A stretch of 64,000 bases of DNA, taken from Boswellia sacra (taxonomy: Eukaryota; Streptophyta; Magnoliopsida; Sapindales; Burseraceae). Of this stretch, positions 47,285 to 58,540 are shown one piece after another. Numbering within the stretch: the first letter of the stretch is position 1; the number at the start of each line of letters is the position of its first letter. The position numbers were made by a program, and so were the translations under genes. The DNA is taken from assembly GCA_013180625.2 (NCBI GenBank), contig SNVD02009905.1, positions 347,980 to 411,979 of the forward strand, given 5' to 3'. The notes under the pieces were generated by a model. That model made no database searches. It was given only the letters and a program-made list of their open reading frames with translations, and was not told the origin of the DNA.

Positions 47285-47745
47285 TGGAACCAATGTCGGG
47301 CTGAGGACGTTAACCAAGCGCTTATTGGGAGGCAACCCAATGTTTTTGAAAAATAAAAAAAAGAAGAAAAGAAAAATAAAATGAGGTAATAATGATCGAT
47401 TTTTGTGTCTCGAGGAGATTCCTTTCATAGGCCATCAAATTGATCAGGTTTTATCTTTCTTTGCCATCTGTCTCATTTGTTTTTATATTTTTTACTTGTT
47501 TTTGACTTTTGTTTGCTATTGTGTTGTTATCTCTTTTATGTGTCTTTAGTTTCGTTTTTGCTCTTTTCTTTTCCTTTCTTTTGTTTAATTTGATTACTCT
47601 GTGCTTTGAGCTCGTTTGTGCAGCAGCTTGTGGAAACATCCAAACGGAAGTTAAAGTCATTCGCCAAAGGTTTGAAACGTGCATATCTTGGAGAAAAACA
47701 AACCCGATCGCATTATCGGTAATATCTCTTCTTTTCTCCTCTTCA

Positions 47746-48299
47746 ATGGATGCCGATATCTTTTTGTCGAACCTTCGTAAATATTTTCCTTCACTTCCTC
47801 AAAATGCTGTGTTTAAAATTTATAAAGTACGGATGACTAGACTTTGGGCAGTGATGCTCCTAAATGTGCCTGCTGATATCCGATGGCTTATCGAAGCCAA
47901 GGTGAGATTGTCCGGTGAGCCGGACATTAATCTCGCAAAATACATGCCTGGTCTAGGAAAGAGCTACTACGCCAAGAGGCGAAGAGCGAAAAGGTTACAA
48001 GTATGTTATAAATGTGCTAGATGGAATGTAACCAGACTTGTCGTTCATTAGGTTTTGCGTCCAGGAATAGAAAAGATAAACTTTCATTTATTAAGAATGG
48101 TTTGAGTAATGAGTCGCTGGATAATGTTTTGTTAACTCTCGAGTCACATTCTTGTGGACTTGTTCAGCGTGAATTGCTTAATCTATGGACACAATTTCGT
48201 GATGAATTGCAGTGTTATAGTCTAGGGAATCTGACTAAAAACGACCCTGTTTGCAAGTTTTTAAGAAAACTGGATGGGAAGCAAATCCCCGACTCATAG
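47746..48299 (+). pseudogene. Unknown basic/cysteine ORF in the 3' region of element 1
   Basis: From ATG at 47746 (in an open frame that starts earlier, at 47509) it reads MDADIFLSNLRKYFPSLPQN, then LWAVMLLNVPADIRWLIEAK, a basic YYAKRRRAKRL and a cysteine cluster CYKCARWN. At 48020-48050 the frame shifts by one base; the other frame continues with CNQTCRSLGF, a helical segment rich in Leu and Ser and KFLRKLDGKQIPDS, ending at 48299. Together about 185 residues. The Cys pattern (CxxC then CxxxC) and basic run suggest nucleic acid binding; I do not recognise the family. The strand is that of the element. Confidence 0.55.
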
Positions 48300-48314
48300 A
48301 AGGCGTTTCAGCCG

Positions 48315-48913
48315 TTACTGGACGTAAAACCAGAGGAAGATGTGAGCCACAATCACAACTACTTGTATATTTGAATGTGTGTTGTTGTTGTCGAATTTTA
48401 TTTCTTTCTTGTTTCGTTTGATCTGATTATCAATGTTGTTTTTGTGTTGTTGTTGTTTGTTGATTTTGTTTGTTTTAATTTCAAGTTTTCTTTTTGACAA
48501 ACCATATGACTACCCCATGACATAAGCACACGTGGGAGACAACTGTGGAGGTTTTGTCAACCTCCACCGAAGTGTATCTCCATTTTTAATGCTTCACGTG
48601 GGAGACAAGTGTGGGGGTTTTGTCAACCCCCGCCAAAAGTGTATCTCCAGTTTCCATGCTTCACGTGGGAGACAAGTGTGTAGGTTTTGTCAAACCCCGC
48701 CGAAAGCATATCTCATTTTTTTTCAAATCTTGGGGCGATAAATCTGCATCGAGCAACCCCCACCGAAAGTATGTCCCCATGTGTCAAAATTTGAGAGTTT
48801 TATGGGTGTATATATACATTTTGCATATTTTCATATGTCATTCTATAACCTGTCTTGCAATTGAAAAGCATAATATCTAACGTGTCTCACACAAGATTAG
48901 AGCACTTATAGAA
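48315..48913 (+). other. Leader-like stretch between unknown ORF and LOG remnant
   Basis: A T- and TTG-rich stretch (48360-48500) followed by the 67-bp hairpin repeats and about 130 bases up to the LOG-like ATG. No gene is seen in it. Confidence 0.5.
48529..48780 (+). repeat. Tandem ~67-bp repeats with hairpin cores
   Basis: Units begin with CACGTGGGAGACAA at 48529, 48595 and 48662; a fourth, degenerate unit covers about 48730-48780 (CAACCCCCACCGAAAGTAT). Each of the first three contains a short inverted repeat around a constant loop: GGAGG / TTTTGTCAA / CCTCC, GGGGG / TTTTGTCAA / CCCCC, and a weaker TAGG / TTTTGTCAAA / CCCC. CACGTG is itself palindromic. Confidence 0.8.
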
Positions 48914-49573
48914 ATGGAGAAAACACCAATTCAGCGATTCCGCAATATATGCGTATTTTGCGGATCGCAATTTGGTAAAGATGGAGAGTTTACCGCAGCA
49001 GCTCTTGATCTTGGTAGGACATTGGCTGCGAGGGGTATTAATTTGATTTATGGAGGGGGTAGTCTTGGGTTAATGGGGTGTGTGTCGACAGCTGCATCCC
49101 TAGGAGGGAGTAAAGTTCTCGGCATTACCCTAAACCATTAGCTGTACGAGATATCGTAGGCAATACAATCGGGGAAGAGTTACAGGTCTCTCCTAGTCAT
49201 GTGCATGAGCCTGATTAGCCCATATGATCATTATCGATACTTTTATAGCTTTTGCCGGTGGTTAATTGGTAACATTAAAGGAGATTTTCCAATCACCTCT
49301 TTGGCACAAGAGCTAACATCCTCGGAAACCCATGGTTTGTTTAAATGTCCCAATAATGTTTTTGATGGTTTGTTGTCTTTTCTTGATCAAGCAGTAGAAA
49401 AAAACTTCATCTCACAGTCGGCGAGGCAAATCCTGGTAACAGCTTCAACTACAGGGGAGTTAATTGACAAATTACAAGCATTCGTCTATTCGCCTGATCC
49501 AACAATATCTCGGATAGATTGGTTTGGAGAAGGCAATAAGAGGCGTAAACTGGATTTAACGCTCCATCTGTAA
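48914..49573 (+). pseudogene. LOG-like: Intronless LOG-like (cytokinin riboside monophosphate phosphoribohydrolase) remnant inside element 1
   Basis: LOG enzymes release active cytokinin from its nucleotide. The N-terminal part (48914-49141) reads RFRNICVFCGSQFGKDGEF, then LARGINLIYGGGSLGLMG-type Rossmann text, both diagnostic. A frame break near 49130 leads to KPLAVRDIVGNTIGEELQ, then a further break to DTFIAFAGG followed by a stop and VTLKE, the place of the catalytic PGGYGTLEE. The C-terminal part (49300-49573) has FDGLLSFLDQAVEKNFIS and GELIDKLQAFVY. The span of 660 bp equals a complete ~215-residue LOG with no introns, while plant LOG genes usually have several. The catalytic Pro is Ala, and there are at least three breaks, so it is not an active enzyme. 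Identification is secure. Confidence 0.85.
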
Positions 49574-51540
49574 TCTCAATCTGCTGGTTTTCTTCATTTT
49601 CGTTTGCTTTCTCTTTATTGTGCTTATTTGAGTTGAGTTTTTTTTTCAGATTGTTTCTTTCATCCCAGGTAATATTTTCTAATCTCGGTTTTTAGAGTGG
49701 TGGCTTAAAAAGTTCAAGTTCTCTTGAACGCATTCTGGATCTCTTCAATCCATAATGGCTGGAATAAGGAGGCCTACTTCTAAACTTTTTAGACCCATTC
49801 TAACTGGACTTTTTTGTGTTTACTGATTTGTTGGACTTTATTATTTTCTGAGTAATTTTAGTTTTATGTAATTTTGAGTTGTTGTGTGTTTTTGTCTTTA
49901 TCAGTTTCGATTCGAAAAAAAAAACATTGTGGAAAAAACCTGAGAATTGCAGAATATGGGGTTTTCTTAACTCTTGAAACGCATTCTCTCTCAATAAATC
50001 TGTAGTTTGTTTATTTCATGTTGTTTGAAGTTTCTTATTTCTTGTTTTGTTCTTTCATAATAAAGGTATATAGGCTGGAAACCTTAAGTCTGCGGGCTAC
50101 TGGTCTAAGGATTGTTGAAATATACAATCTTGACTGCAGGTGTAACAACGCACGTAAACCCTTTTCTTGCATTTTGTTGGTCGAATGTAGGATAATGATT
50201 GACATTAAGAATAACTCTTGGAAAATGATAAATGATGCATGGATCTGTGTGCTTGAAATGTTTTATTGGTTTTCGCTTTGCTTTTGATTCCTTGCGCAAC
50301 ATTGAGCACTGAGCTATTATCACTGAGTTATTTGTTCATTTAGAGAAAGTTTATGTAATTTAAATGTTTCTTCAGATTTCAATGAATTCAAGAACTTGTT
50401 TGATGGTCACTCAAGGCGAAATCCTAGGCTGTGCAACATTGGGGAAATGATTTAGGCCATCTTTGGACCGTTTGAGCCTTAATAGCCAACCTTGACAGAA
50501 ATTGATCCCTAGTTCCCCCTTTGAGCCTCTGTAAGTCTTTTTCTTTGTTAACTCACTAAAAGATTTCCTAACCTAAAATGAATTTGTTCCAAACAGTTTA
50601 TCCCTTACCTATGAGCATGTCGATCATTCACAATAAAATTCTGAGCTATGTTTCCTGGTTTTGGGAAGTTAGAGGAGTTGGGATGTGTTTTGAGTAATGC
50701 AATAAGTTCGATTATGTTTGTAAAAAAAAAAAAGAAAAAAAAAAACGAAAACAAAAGCAATCTGTACTTATCGTCAGTACTTACACATTAGGACAGTGTG
50801 TTGTTTAAGTGTGGGGGAGGGGAAAGTGTAATAAAAAAAAAAAAAGAAACAAAAGAACAAAAGAAGAAGAATAAGAGATCTATACCCTTAAGTGTTCTTA
50901 AAAAGAATGAAACAACAAAGTGTGGGTGTGTAGTTTTCTTTTGTTTTCTGCAAAAAAAAAAAAAAAGATTGAGTGTTCTAAATAAGTTTGGGGGAGTAAC
51001 CTGGTGAATTGAAATGAAGTTATGTTATAGGGTTGAGCTCTACATAGTCTTGAATGATTTATGTGTTTGTGAGTGATTTGAGCCAAATTATTATCCTTTA
51101 TCATACCTTCACCTAAGCCAAACGTTACAAGCTTAATAAAGTCCTACTTGATCCTTGGTGTTGTGCATGTCTACATTAGTGGAGAGTGACCTGACAAGCA
51201 AGCCTATGGAGTTCATTTATACACACATCTTCAATATTAAATATGATTCATTTTTATGCATAAACTCATCTGGGTTACAAGTGATTAGGTGAGAATGGCT
51301 CTACACACACACGCTTGAGGAATTGAAATGAAGCGAAACTAATCTTTAAGATAAAATTCTTGATCAAGTGCATTATTTTGAAGTTTTCCTTGGGTTATAA
51401 TTAAGTACAATCTTTGAGGCCTATTTGCAAGATGAAGCATTTGTGTGTTTTTAATTTTTTGTTGATTCTGTTTCGGTTTAGTTTTATTTCATATTGTCGT
51501 AGTTGATCGAGGACTAGCAAAGTCTAAGTGTGGGGGAATT
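49574..51540 (+). other. 3' non-coding region of element 1 up to the polypurine tract
   Basis: No gene is seen. It holds several long A runs (50722-50748, 50833-50849, 50951-50965) and repeated GTGTGGGGGA-like purine tracts (50808-50824, 50987-50996, 51528-51540). Only the last one abuts an LTR, so it is taken as the working tract. Confidence 0.6.
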
Positions 51541-52965
51541 TGATAAGTGTCTATTTATATATCATTTTCATATCAATTCGTCCATGTTTCTTTGCTATAT
51601 TCCTTGGTATTTTTATGTTTTTGTTTGGTTTTTAATGTTTGTAGGAGTTTTGGAGGAACTTACACAAAATTGGAGTAAAACCCTTCATTTTCACCTCTGC
51701 TAGTCAACCATTTTCTTGGAGTTGATTGTATCGATATACAATTAACCGGATAACATGCTATATACCATTGAAAAGCTCTCGAAGTCTATTTTCTGGAGAA
51801 ATTTACGGTTCAGGAATTTATGTAGTGTACCGAAAGTTGTGATAAAAATGGTATGAGAAGTGTATATTTGTAATTCCATATATCACTATAGCATGTTATT
51901 AAATACGGAGCACTGTAGCAAGTTACTGTAGCAGAGTTTTTAAACACATTTTAGGGTTTTATTTTCATAACTTGAAGAGGGGAAAACGTGGGAGGAGGCT
52001 GCATTTCTGGATTTCCCTCATCCCTTGGAGTTCTTGAAGGAGAAAGAAGATTTTGAAAGAGGAGGAACTACAATTCCAAGAAGATTCATCTACAAAAAAG
52101 ATTTTCAAAGAATTTGCTAAGTTCTTTCTTTCCTTTTCAATTCTGGAATTTCTCTGTATTGTATTTGTTATTCTGATTTAATATGTGTAACTAAATCTTA
52201 ATTGGTTGAGGGTGATTTCAAAGCCCTTGATATGGATTTTGTGAGTTGATTGTGCAAGAAATTGTTATCCAATTCTCTAATTGAGTTGCTTGTATTTTCC
52301 CATATATAATGCTTATGATTGTTTACTGATTGTATTTGGAATGGCCAACTGAATATAATCTGTTGTTGTCTATTGCTAGATTAGAAATCTTGATCCGTAA
52401 TTGTCATGAATTTCCAATCATTAGTAGCAAAATTGTGAGCAGAGATTGCAATTGGAAAATATAACCTAGGTTAAATAATCTGAACTTGTGTGATTATTGC
52501 TTAGATCAACCTATCTTTCTCATCGTAATGCTTCCATTGAATTAAACTAAGAGAGCTTGTTCTAGGTTGTTTAATGGATAGAGATTAAATAAAGAGCTTG
52601 TTTTATTTAACAACAAAGTAAGGAAAGATTGGGATAACAGAGCTTGTTGTTATCTACGGTTGATAACTTCAATGCTGTAATTGGATTACAATTCTATGTA
52701 ATTCACAAATTCATATCTTGTGGCAGAGAATGAACTCTTAACCAAGTGTCTCCCATTGATTTTTCATTCAAATTTACTTTCTGTTTTGTTATTCTTTACT
52801 TGCATTCTTATTTCATTTAGTAAATCATTCAACAAAATCCCCCTGTTTAGTTTATTGTTGCTGGAAATAACAAATTCAATTAGAATCAATCCTCGTGGGA
52901 ACGATATCTTACTTATCACTTTATTACTTGTGCGACTAGTATACTTGCTAGTTTCGAACGCATCA
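51541..52965 (+). repeat. Athila-type LTR 2 (3' LTR of element 1)
   Basis: Starts TGATAAGTGTCTATTTATAT right after the polypurine tract and ends GAACGCATCA at 52965. Length 1425 bp against 1411 for LTR 1. It has changes not shared by LTR 1 and LTR 3, for example TTCTTGGAGTTGATTGTATC and GTTATTAAATACGGAGC. Confidence 0.92.
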
Positions 52966-54320
52966 GATGTAAGTGCAATGCAACACATTATGGTTAATTC
53001 GTCAGCATGTAACTATTCAATCTAAGGCGCCACGATATCAAATGCCACTGGACTACGACTCATTCCAAAGGAGTTAAAAGGTTCTAGTTTCTAATCAAGC
53101 TAATACTTCCATCAATTTCTTCTGTCTAGGTCAAAATTCATTAATATAACACACCAAAAGCGGGTAGCATACAAGACAAGAAGAACAACAAGCGTACCAT
53201 TAATCATTTACTAATGCAACTAAAGGGTTAACATCAAGAGGTAAAGAAAATAAATTTATCACGTAAAAAAACCGTCACTGAAATTAAAACTGAAAAATTA
53301 ACAGAGCATACAACCATGCATGTAAAACAACATAGGCACTATGATATAGAAAGAGTATAAATGAGGCACAGAATCAACTCAACTAACAGTGAAGTGTGGA
53401 AACCCACATCATAATGAAGCCAAAAAAATTTAAAAAAAGGAAAATTGCCTAATCAAAACCCACATCATTTAAGGGTCCACTATCAAGAACCACCATCCAT
53501 CCAAATCGGATCCCAGCACATGCCCATAACAATAGCAAGAAAGAGAGTTAATATTAGCCGCTCAATGAGAGAAAGAGCAATTTAACAAAGAGCAATCAAT
53601 GATACACCCAGTAACAAAGAGAGTGTCATCATAGTCAAATATGAAACCACTCTAAACAAAATCAAAAAAGGAAAAAAAAACCCCAGACACCTCCATTTCC
53701 ATAATGTCTACCTAAAGTTTTCAAAACGATAACCACCAGAAACTTATGCAATTGAAAGAAGCATTTTCACTTTTTAGACCCAGAAGACCTACTTTCTTGT
53801 ATGCATGGACCCCACAGTTTTGAAGCTAATCAGAATGATAAAAAGGTTCTTTTAAAACTGAGAATCAACCCTTTCAATGCTTCAAGAAACAAAAACATGG
53901 AATTTATTAAACGGTACTTTGGTCCCAGCTCAAAGCAAATTAAACAAAAAATCATGAAATTAATCAAAAGAGAGGAAGAGATACAAACCTGAGTGAGAGA
54001 TCCGGATGAGCAATTAGGCCTAGCAGAGCTCAGAGGCGACAGGATGGCACAACTGCGGACCGTGGTGGCGGGTCGTGTGACGACAACGAGGGTACAGCAC
54101 TGCCGTGGATGCTTCAACTCTATGTTGATGACAGGACGGCAATGAGAATCCAATCGATCGTGCTTCAGCTATGCGCAAAGTCGACGGACGACAATGAGAA
54201 GGTGTTTGATGTATTGAAGCAAAGTGTGAGATTGGATTGAATTTAGGGATTTTAGCAGGACGATGAGAGATAAGGGCGGGGAGGAGAGGGGGGTTAAAAA
54301 AATTGAATTAAAAAATTTGC

Positions 54321-54351
<31 letters not shown>

Positions 54352-54518
54352 GCTATATATATATATGATGGGATTTTTACTGCGGGCCTTAGGAAATGCA
54401 GTAAAAGTCCATTATTTTTACTTCAGGTGTGGTAGCCCGCCGTAGAATTGGACCTTTTACCGCATTTTTTCAGGCCCGCGGTAAATAGATGCAGTAAAAA
54501 GCCCCCCCTCTAGTAGTG
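52966..54518 (-). mobile_element. CACTA (En/Spm-type) transposon end, truncated
   Basis: Read on the minus strand from 54518, the sequence starts CACTACTAGAG, the usual CACTA terminus, followed by subterminal short repeats of the TTTTACTGC / TTTACCGC / GCGGTAAA kind (54362-54505). Further in, a GC-richer leader (54000-54200) ends in a good donor CAG/GTTTGTATC (minus strand, near 53990), as in the 5' part of such transposons. The other end is not in the window; the sequence stops at the LTR border at 52965. The inner part is assigned by continuity only. Confidence 0.55.
54321..54366. repeat. AT dinucleotide microsatellite
   Basis: Thirteen AT units at 54321-54346 and a second run at 54354-54366, separated by GATGGGC. 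Lies in the CACTA subterminal region. Confidence 0.95.
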
Positions 54519-56480
54519 TGAGGTACCATAGGAGGTTGTGCAACTAGATCTTGTTTTTGTTTTGTCCTTGAAGTGGATGTCGAACCTCTAAAACTATCAT
54601 CACTGATAGAATTAGTATTAGTTTCTTTAGACATCTCTTCAAGAATAGCTTTGTTTTAAGGCTTATAGTCAATCTTTGAGTGAATTACAATCATGCTACA
54701 AAATACTTTCATATCTAGATAAACTATCGAAGCACTATCCTCTTGTATAAAACAAATGGATAGTTCTAAATAACTTGTATGGATAAAACCATGTCCAAAA
54801 GAGTTCTATTCCTTTTCTCTGCGACTCTTGTGAGTTGCAATCATATTCCATTGTAATGAGAGGTACTCATTACTACGATTTGATGGTAGTTATTTCACAT
54901 ATTTACATCAAATGCTTTCAACCTTTATCTTTTACTTTTTGAACTCTTCAAATATTCTAGATTTATGATGCACTAGGTTAATATACTTATATTTTGAGTA
55001 ATCATTTTAAAATATACTCATATGTGCCTCTTCTACACTAATTGGTGCATAAACATTTTGTATACCATATTAGTATAATCTTTATCTCTATTTCCTTTAA
55101 GCTTAAAATGGCTTATAGGAAAATTTCTCACTAGACTTGATTCATAAGTTGGTATAGTTATAACATCTAACAAGCTCAGTGTTCATCCTTAACCATCATT
55201 CGAATCCCTTTTTATAAAATTGGCCTAGTTAGAAATGCCAAAGATAAGTTTGATTAGTATCAGATAATCTAACTCTTTCTCTATTCAACTAGGTATCATT
55301 TATTGATTCCATTTTTGGCTTTTCATTATATGCAAATTGCTATGTACAATTCCAGAAAAATTAAAATTCTTTATTCTTTCTAATAACAAAAAACTTGTTA
55401 AAAGAAAATGAATAACCAAAATTTTAAATAAGTATCCAAAATTCAGAATTTCGTACATAATATCTGGAAAAATAACAATTATCTAAAACTAAAAATATCA
55501 AAACTTGTAATTCTCTAATTGTATGAGCAGACACTAACGCTTCTTATACAAGTCTTAAGCCAAGCTCACTTTTCATTTAGAAGTCAAGTTCTATTTAGCC
55601 TTAACAAAGAACTATATACATGGTCACTATCCATAATTCAATAATTAATGGAATATATGTCAAAGAATGTTTCTAGAAACGATATTACTTGAACAAGCTT
55701 GAAATGCTATGCAATCTCTTTTCAAGTACCCTTTAATTCCGTAATGGAAACATTTTCCAATTGGTTGGGTTTCATTCTTTGTCTCCCATGCTACAGATTT
55801 TAAAACCTTTTCATATCCATTCTTATAGACCTCACCTTAAGGTTTCAAACTAGAACAACACTAGACTTTGGTTTTTAACATCTTTAGTAACTTTCTTTGA
55901 TTGGGCTTTTGAGAGAAACTCCAATTCTTTATCAAAATCTATCTTTATTCAAAATAATAAAAAAGAAAAAGAATTTAGTTTCATATCAATTTTTCTTCCT
56001 TTAACAACCCTTACAAATGAAAATTGACATCTTTTACATTAGCCATATATATAAACTTCAATTCCAACACTTGGTTCGAGTAAATATATAACTTGACTAT
56101 TGCATTTGCTTTCTCTGATTTTGCATATAACTCTTCATTCTTTAGAGTCATATACTCATAAAAAGGTAAAGGTATACTTGCTTCTAGGACCCACTTATGA
56201 CATTAAGCTTGTTGTAGAGTCAAGACGGTCTTTCCACTCTACATACTTTAACCATCACATAGTCAATATAGCTTTCACCATCATATGGTTAATATAGCTA
56301 TCACCATCATATGGTTAATATAGCAATCACCATCAAGGTTTTTATAGCTTCCACCATCATATGGTTTTTAACATCGAGTTACAGTTTTTCATTCCTTATA
56401 ATCTTCCTTTAGAGCATATGATCATTTAAACATAGAAGTAATTGGATTTATTTTTCAAAAAGTTAAATATACACCCTTAT
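54519..56480 (-). mobile_element. Minus-strand Ty1/copia relic
   Basis: On the minus strand, integrase text VAEKRNRTLLDMVLS is read at 54780-54824 (usual VAERRNRTLLDMV), and farther upstream a decayed zinc knuckle CFHYGIKGYLKRDC at 55711-55752, in the right order for gag then pol. A Ser/Thr-rich charged segment is read at 54540-54680. There are many stops. The 3' part of pol is missing; the CACTA end adjoins it. Confidence 0.6.
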
Positions 56481-58540
56481 CAATGACTATACAATCTTTT
56501 GAACATAACTACATGGTGTGTGGGACGCAAAAATGTCGATACAATTACCCAAAATAATCTGTAATATATTTTATGGTGCCTTAATAAAATAATTACCATT
56601 TTTCTTTAAGAAAATGTAGTAACTCTATTTGATTAAATTAGAACTCTTTTTAATTATTATTATTTTTGAAATAACTTTTATTTCAATAGTAATGACCACC
56701 ATATGTTTAGCCCTTAATTAATGAAATCATTCCTTTAAGGAATATCTTTTCAACAATCAAGTTGAATGTGAGATCATTGTTTCGATTGATTCCAAAATTT
56801 TATTTAATGTGAAATTTCTTTAAGAAATAACCTTAATGACTTGTTTGAAACAATTTTATTACTACAGAGATCCAATCTTGAAAGACAACTACCACAAGCC
56901 CTTCTTTAGAGAGCATGACTCTAAGACAGGCCAAGACGAGGCTCATGAATAGCCATCCAAATGGACCAACAATAGAGGTTTTAGGCTTAAAATTAATTAA
57001 ACCTTCTCCCACTTAAACATTTAAAATATTTGGAATTTTGGTTTAAAATATGATTTGTATAACTTTTTCAAACTATTTGAAACTTTTATATACATATTTT
57101 ACTTCTTAATTAATCTCATTAATTAAGTCTAGGATTTATGTTCTGTATATCAAACTTTTTGATAAATATATAAATCATTTTATTCTAATTAATCTAATTA
57201 ATTAAAATATTATGTTTTGTATAAACCATTAATCAAACACTTTGATTAATTATATATAAATTAATGCATGGTTGCATGAACATGTTATAATGCATGATGT
57301 GGCAATTCCCTTCTCTCTATAGGGAACGTTACTTGTCTTAATTTCATTTAACATTTAAATAAAATAAATATACATAAAGCATATATGTTCTTATAAACAC
57401 TTAGCCTTTTTCCTCAAGATATTAGCCTTTTCCTAAAGATATTAAAATAATATTTTCTTGAGTTCTTGTATCTTCTTGCGTCTTCTTGGCATGTCCCTTG
57501 TGTTTGAATATGTCCATTAGTTCTAAGAAAATTGTCAAAATTCATAAAATTGAAAATTTTGAGTGTTTAATGAACTGTTTCAAAGCTCACTAGAAACTCT
57601 CAAAATTTTTACAGACACCTCTACAGATTTGGAACGTTTCTAGATTTGCAGTTCACCCTTATAGATTGGAAATTTGATTTTGTCGGCTATACAACTTCGA
57701 ATTTGTTACCATTTTGGGCTATAAAACACAAAACAAAAAACATGGGCAAGATAGAAGACTACCTACTAAATCAATTGCACTCATATGGGCTCAAGTTTCA
57801 AAATAAATCAAGCCCAATATGTGAAACAACTTGAAACCAACTTGGGTTTGAACTTGAGTGAAACCATGAAACCCAACACCCTGGTATCGTTCGTTGCCTA
57901 GTGGTTATTAGGGATCATAAAACAGCCCAGTGGACCCAACTTTAGTGATGAACCATGAAGCTAGACTGATAGGCTAAAAATAGCTTAATAGGCCTTAAAA
58001 CACAAAAACCCTGCACTTTGGACTTCGGCTCACCATGCTTAAGCTTGGATCATTTTGATTGGGCTTAGGGCTTTCCAAGAAACCATTTGTCCCATAAAAT
58101 CTGTATACCCTAGACATGTTCTAGGGCTGGCCACCACCTCCAAAGGAGCCCCAAAGCCCATTTGCGCAAACCCTCACACCTAGAGTTTTTGGCGCACAAC
58201 TTTTGTCACCTAAACCTTAGCCTCCTCCTATGTTGATTTAGCCTCCATGCTCCTTGATCTCCATCAACTCATGTGTTCTTAAATCAATTATACATCTCAT
58301 GCGTAATAATTTTCATGCAATTATGTACAAAATCACAAAATTAATTAGCATAAAATAAACAAACACTGAGGGTCATTCAATGTTATATAGGCCACCCCTC
58401 AAATTTACATACTCTTGAATAAAAATATGAAAAAACTTTTGAGGTCCAGGTTTAACCATATACATCCCATATCACAAATTACATTAACATTCATCACATG
58501 AATCATATGTAATTAATTGAGAAAATAACGCCACATTATT
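56481..58540. other. AT-rich stretch without genes
   Basis: No coding sequence is supported. A short repeat CACCATCATATGGTTAATATAGC occurs in several variants at about 56245-56370. The stretch could hold the LTR of the minus-strand copia relic, but I could not find a primer site or a second LTR. Confidence 0.45.

Larger units (their letters stand above)
43061..52965 (+). mobile_element. Athila-type Ty3/gypsy element with LOG-like cargo, most of pol deleted
   Basis: Two LTRs (43061-44471 and 51541-52965), a tRNA-Asp primer site, gag, a broken protease, the first part of RT only, then a long 3' region, and a polypurine tract TGTGGGGGAATT (51529-51540) before the 3' LTR. The RT reading breaks off near 47280 directly into GACGTTAACCAAGCGC and GGGAGGCAACCCAA text, which normally lies behind pol in these elements; RNase H and integrase are missing. 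Between that point and the 3' LTR are an unknown ORF, hairpin repeats and a LOG-like gene remnant. The bases beside the two LTRs (GTTAA left, GATGT right) do not match. Confidence 0.85.

Noticed and set aside
50700..51000. Several GTGTGGGGGA tracts as separate polypurine tracts of lost elements
   Set aside because: Only 51528-51540 abuts an LTR; repeated purine tracts are common in the 3' region of this type of element.
53830..54153. Minus-strand ORF of 107 codons in the CACTA fragment
   Set aside because: Crosses a likely splice donor and has no recognisable domain; better seen as leader plus intron.
54263..54445. ORF through the AT microsatellite
   Set aside because: Made of the dinucleotide repeat and the CACTA subterminal repeats.
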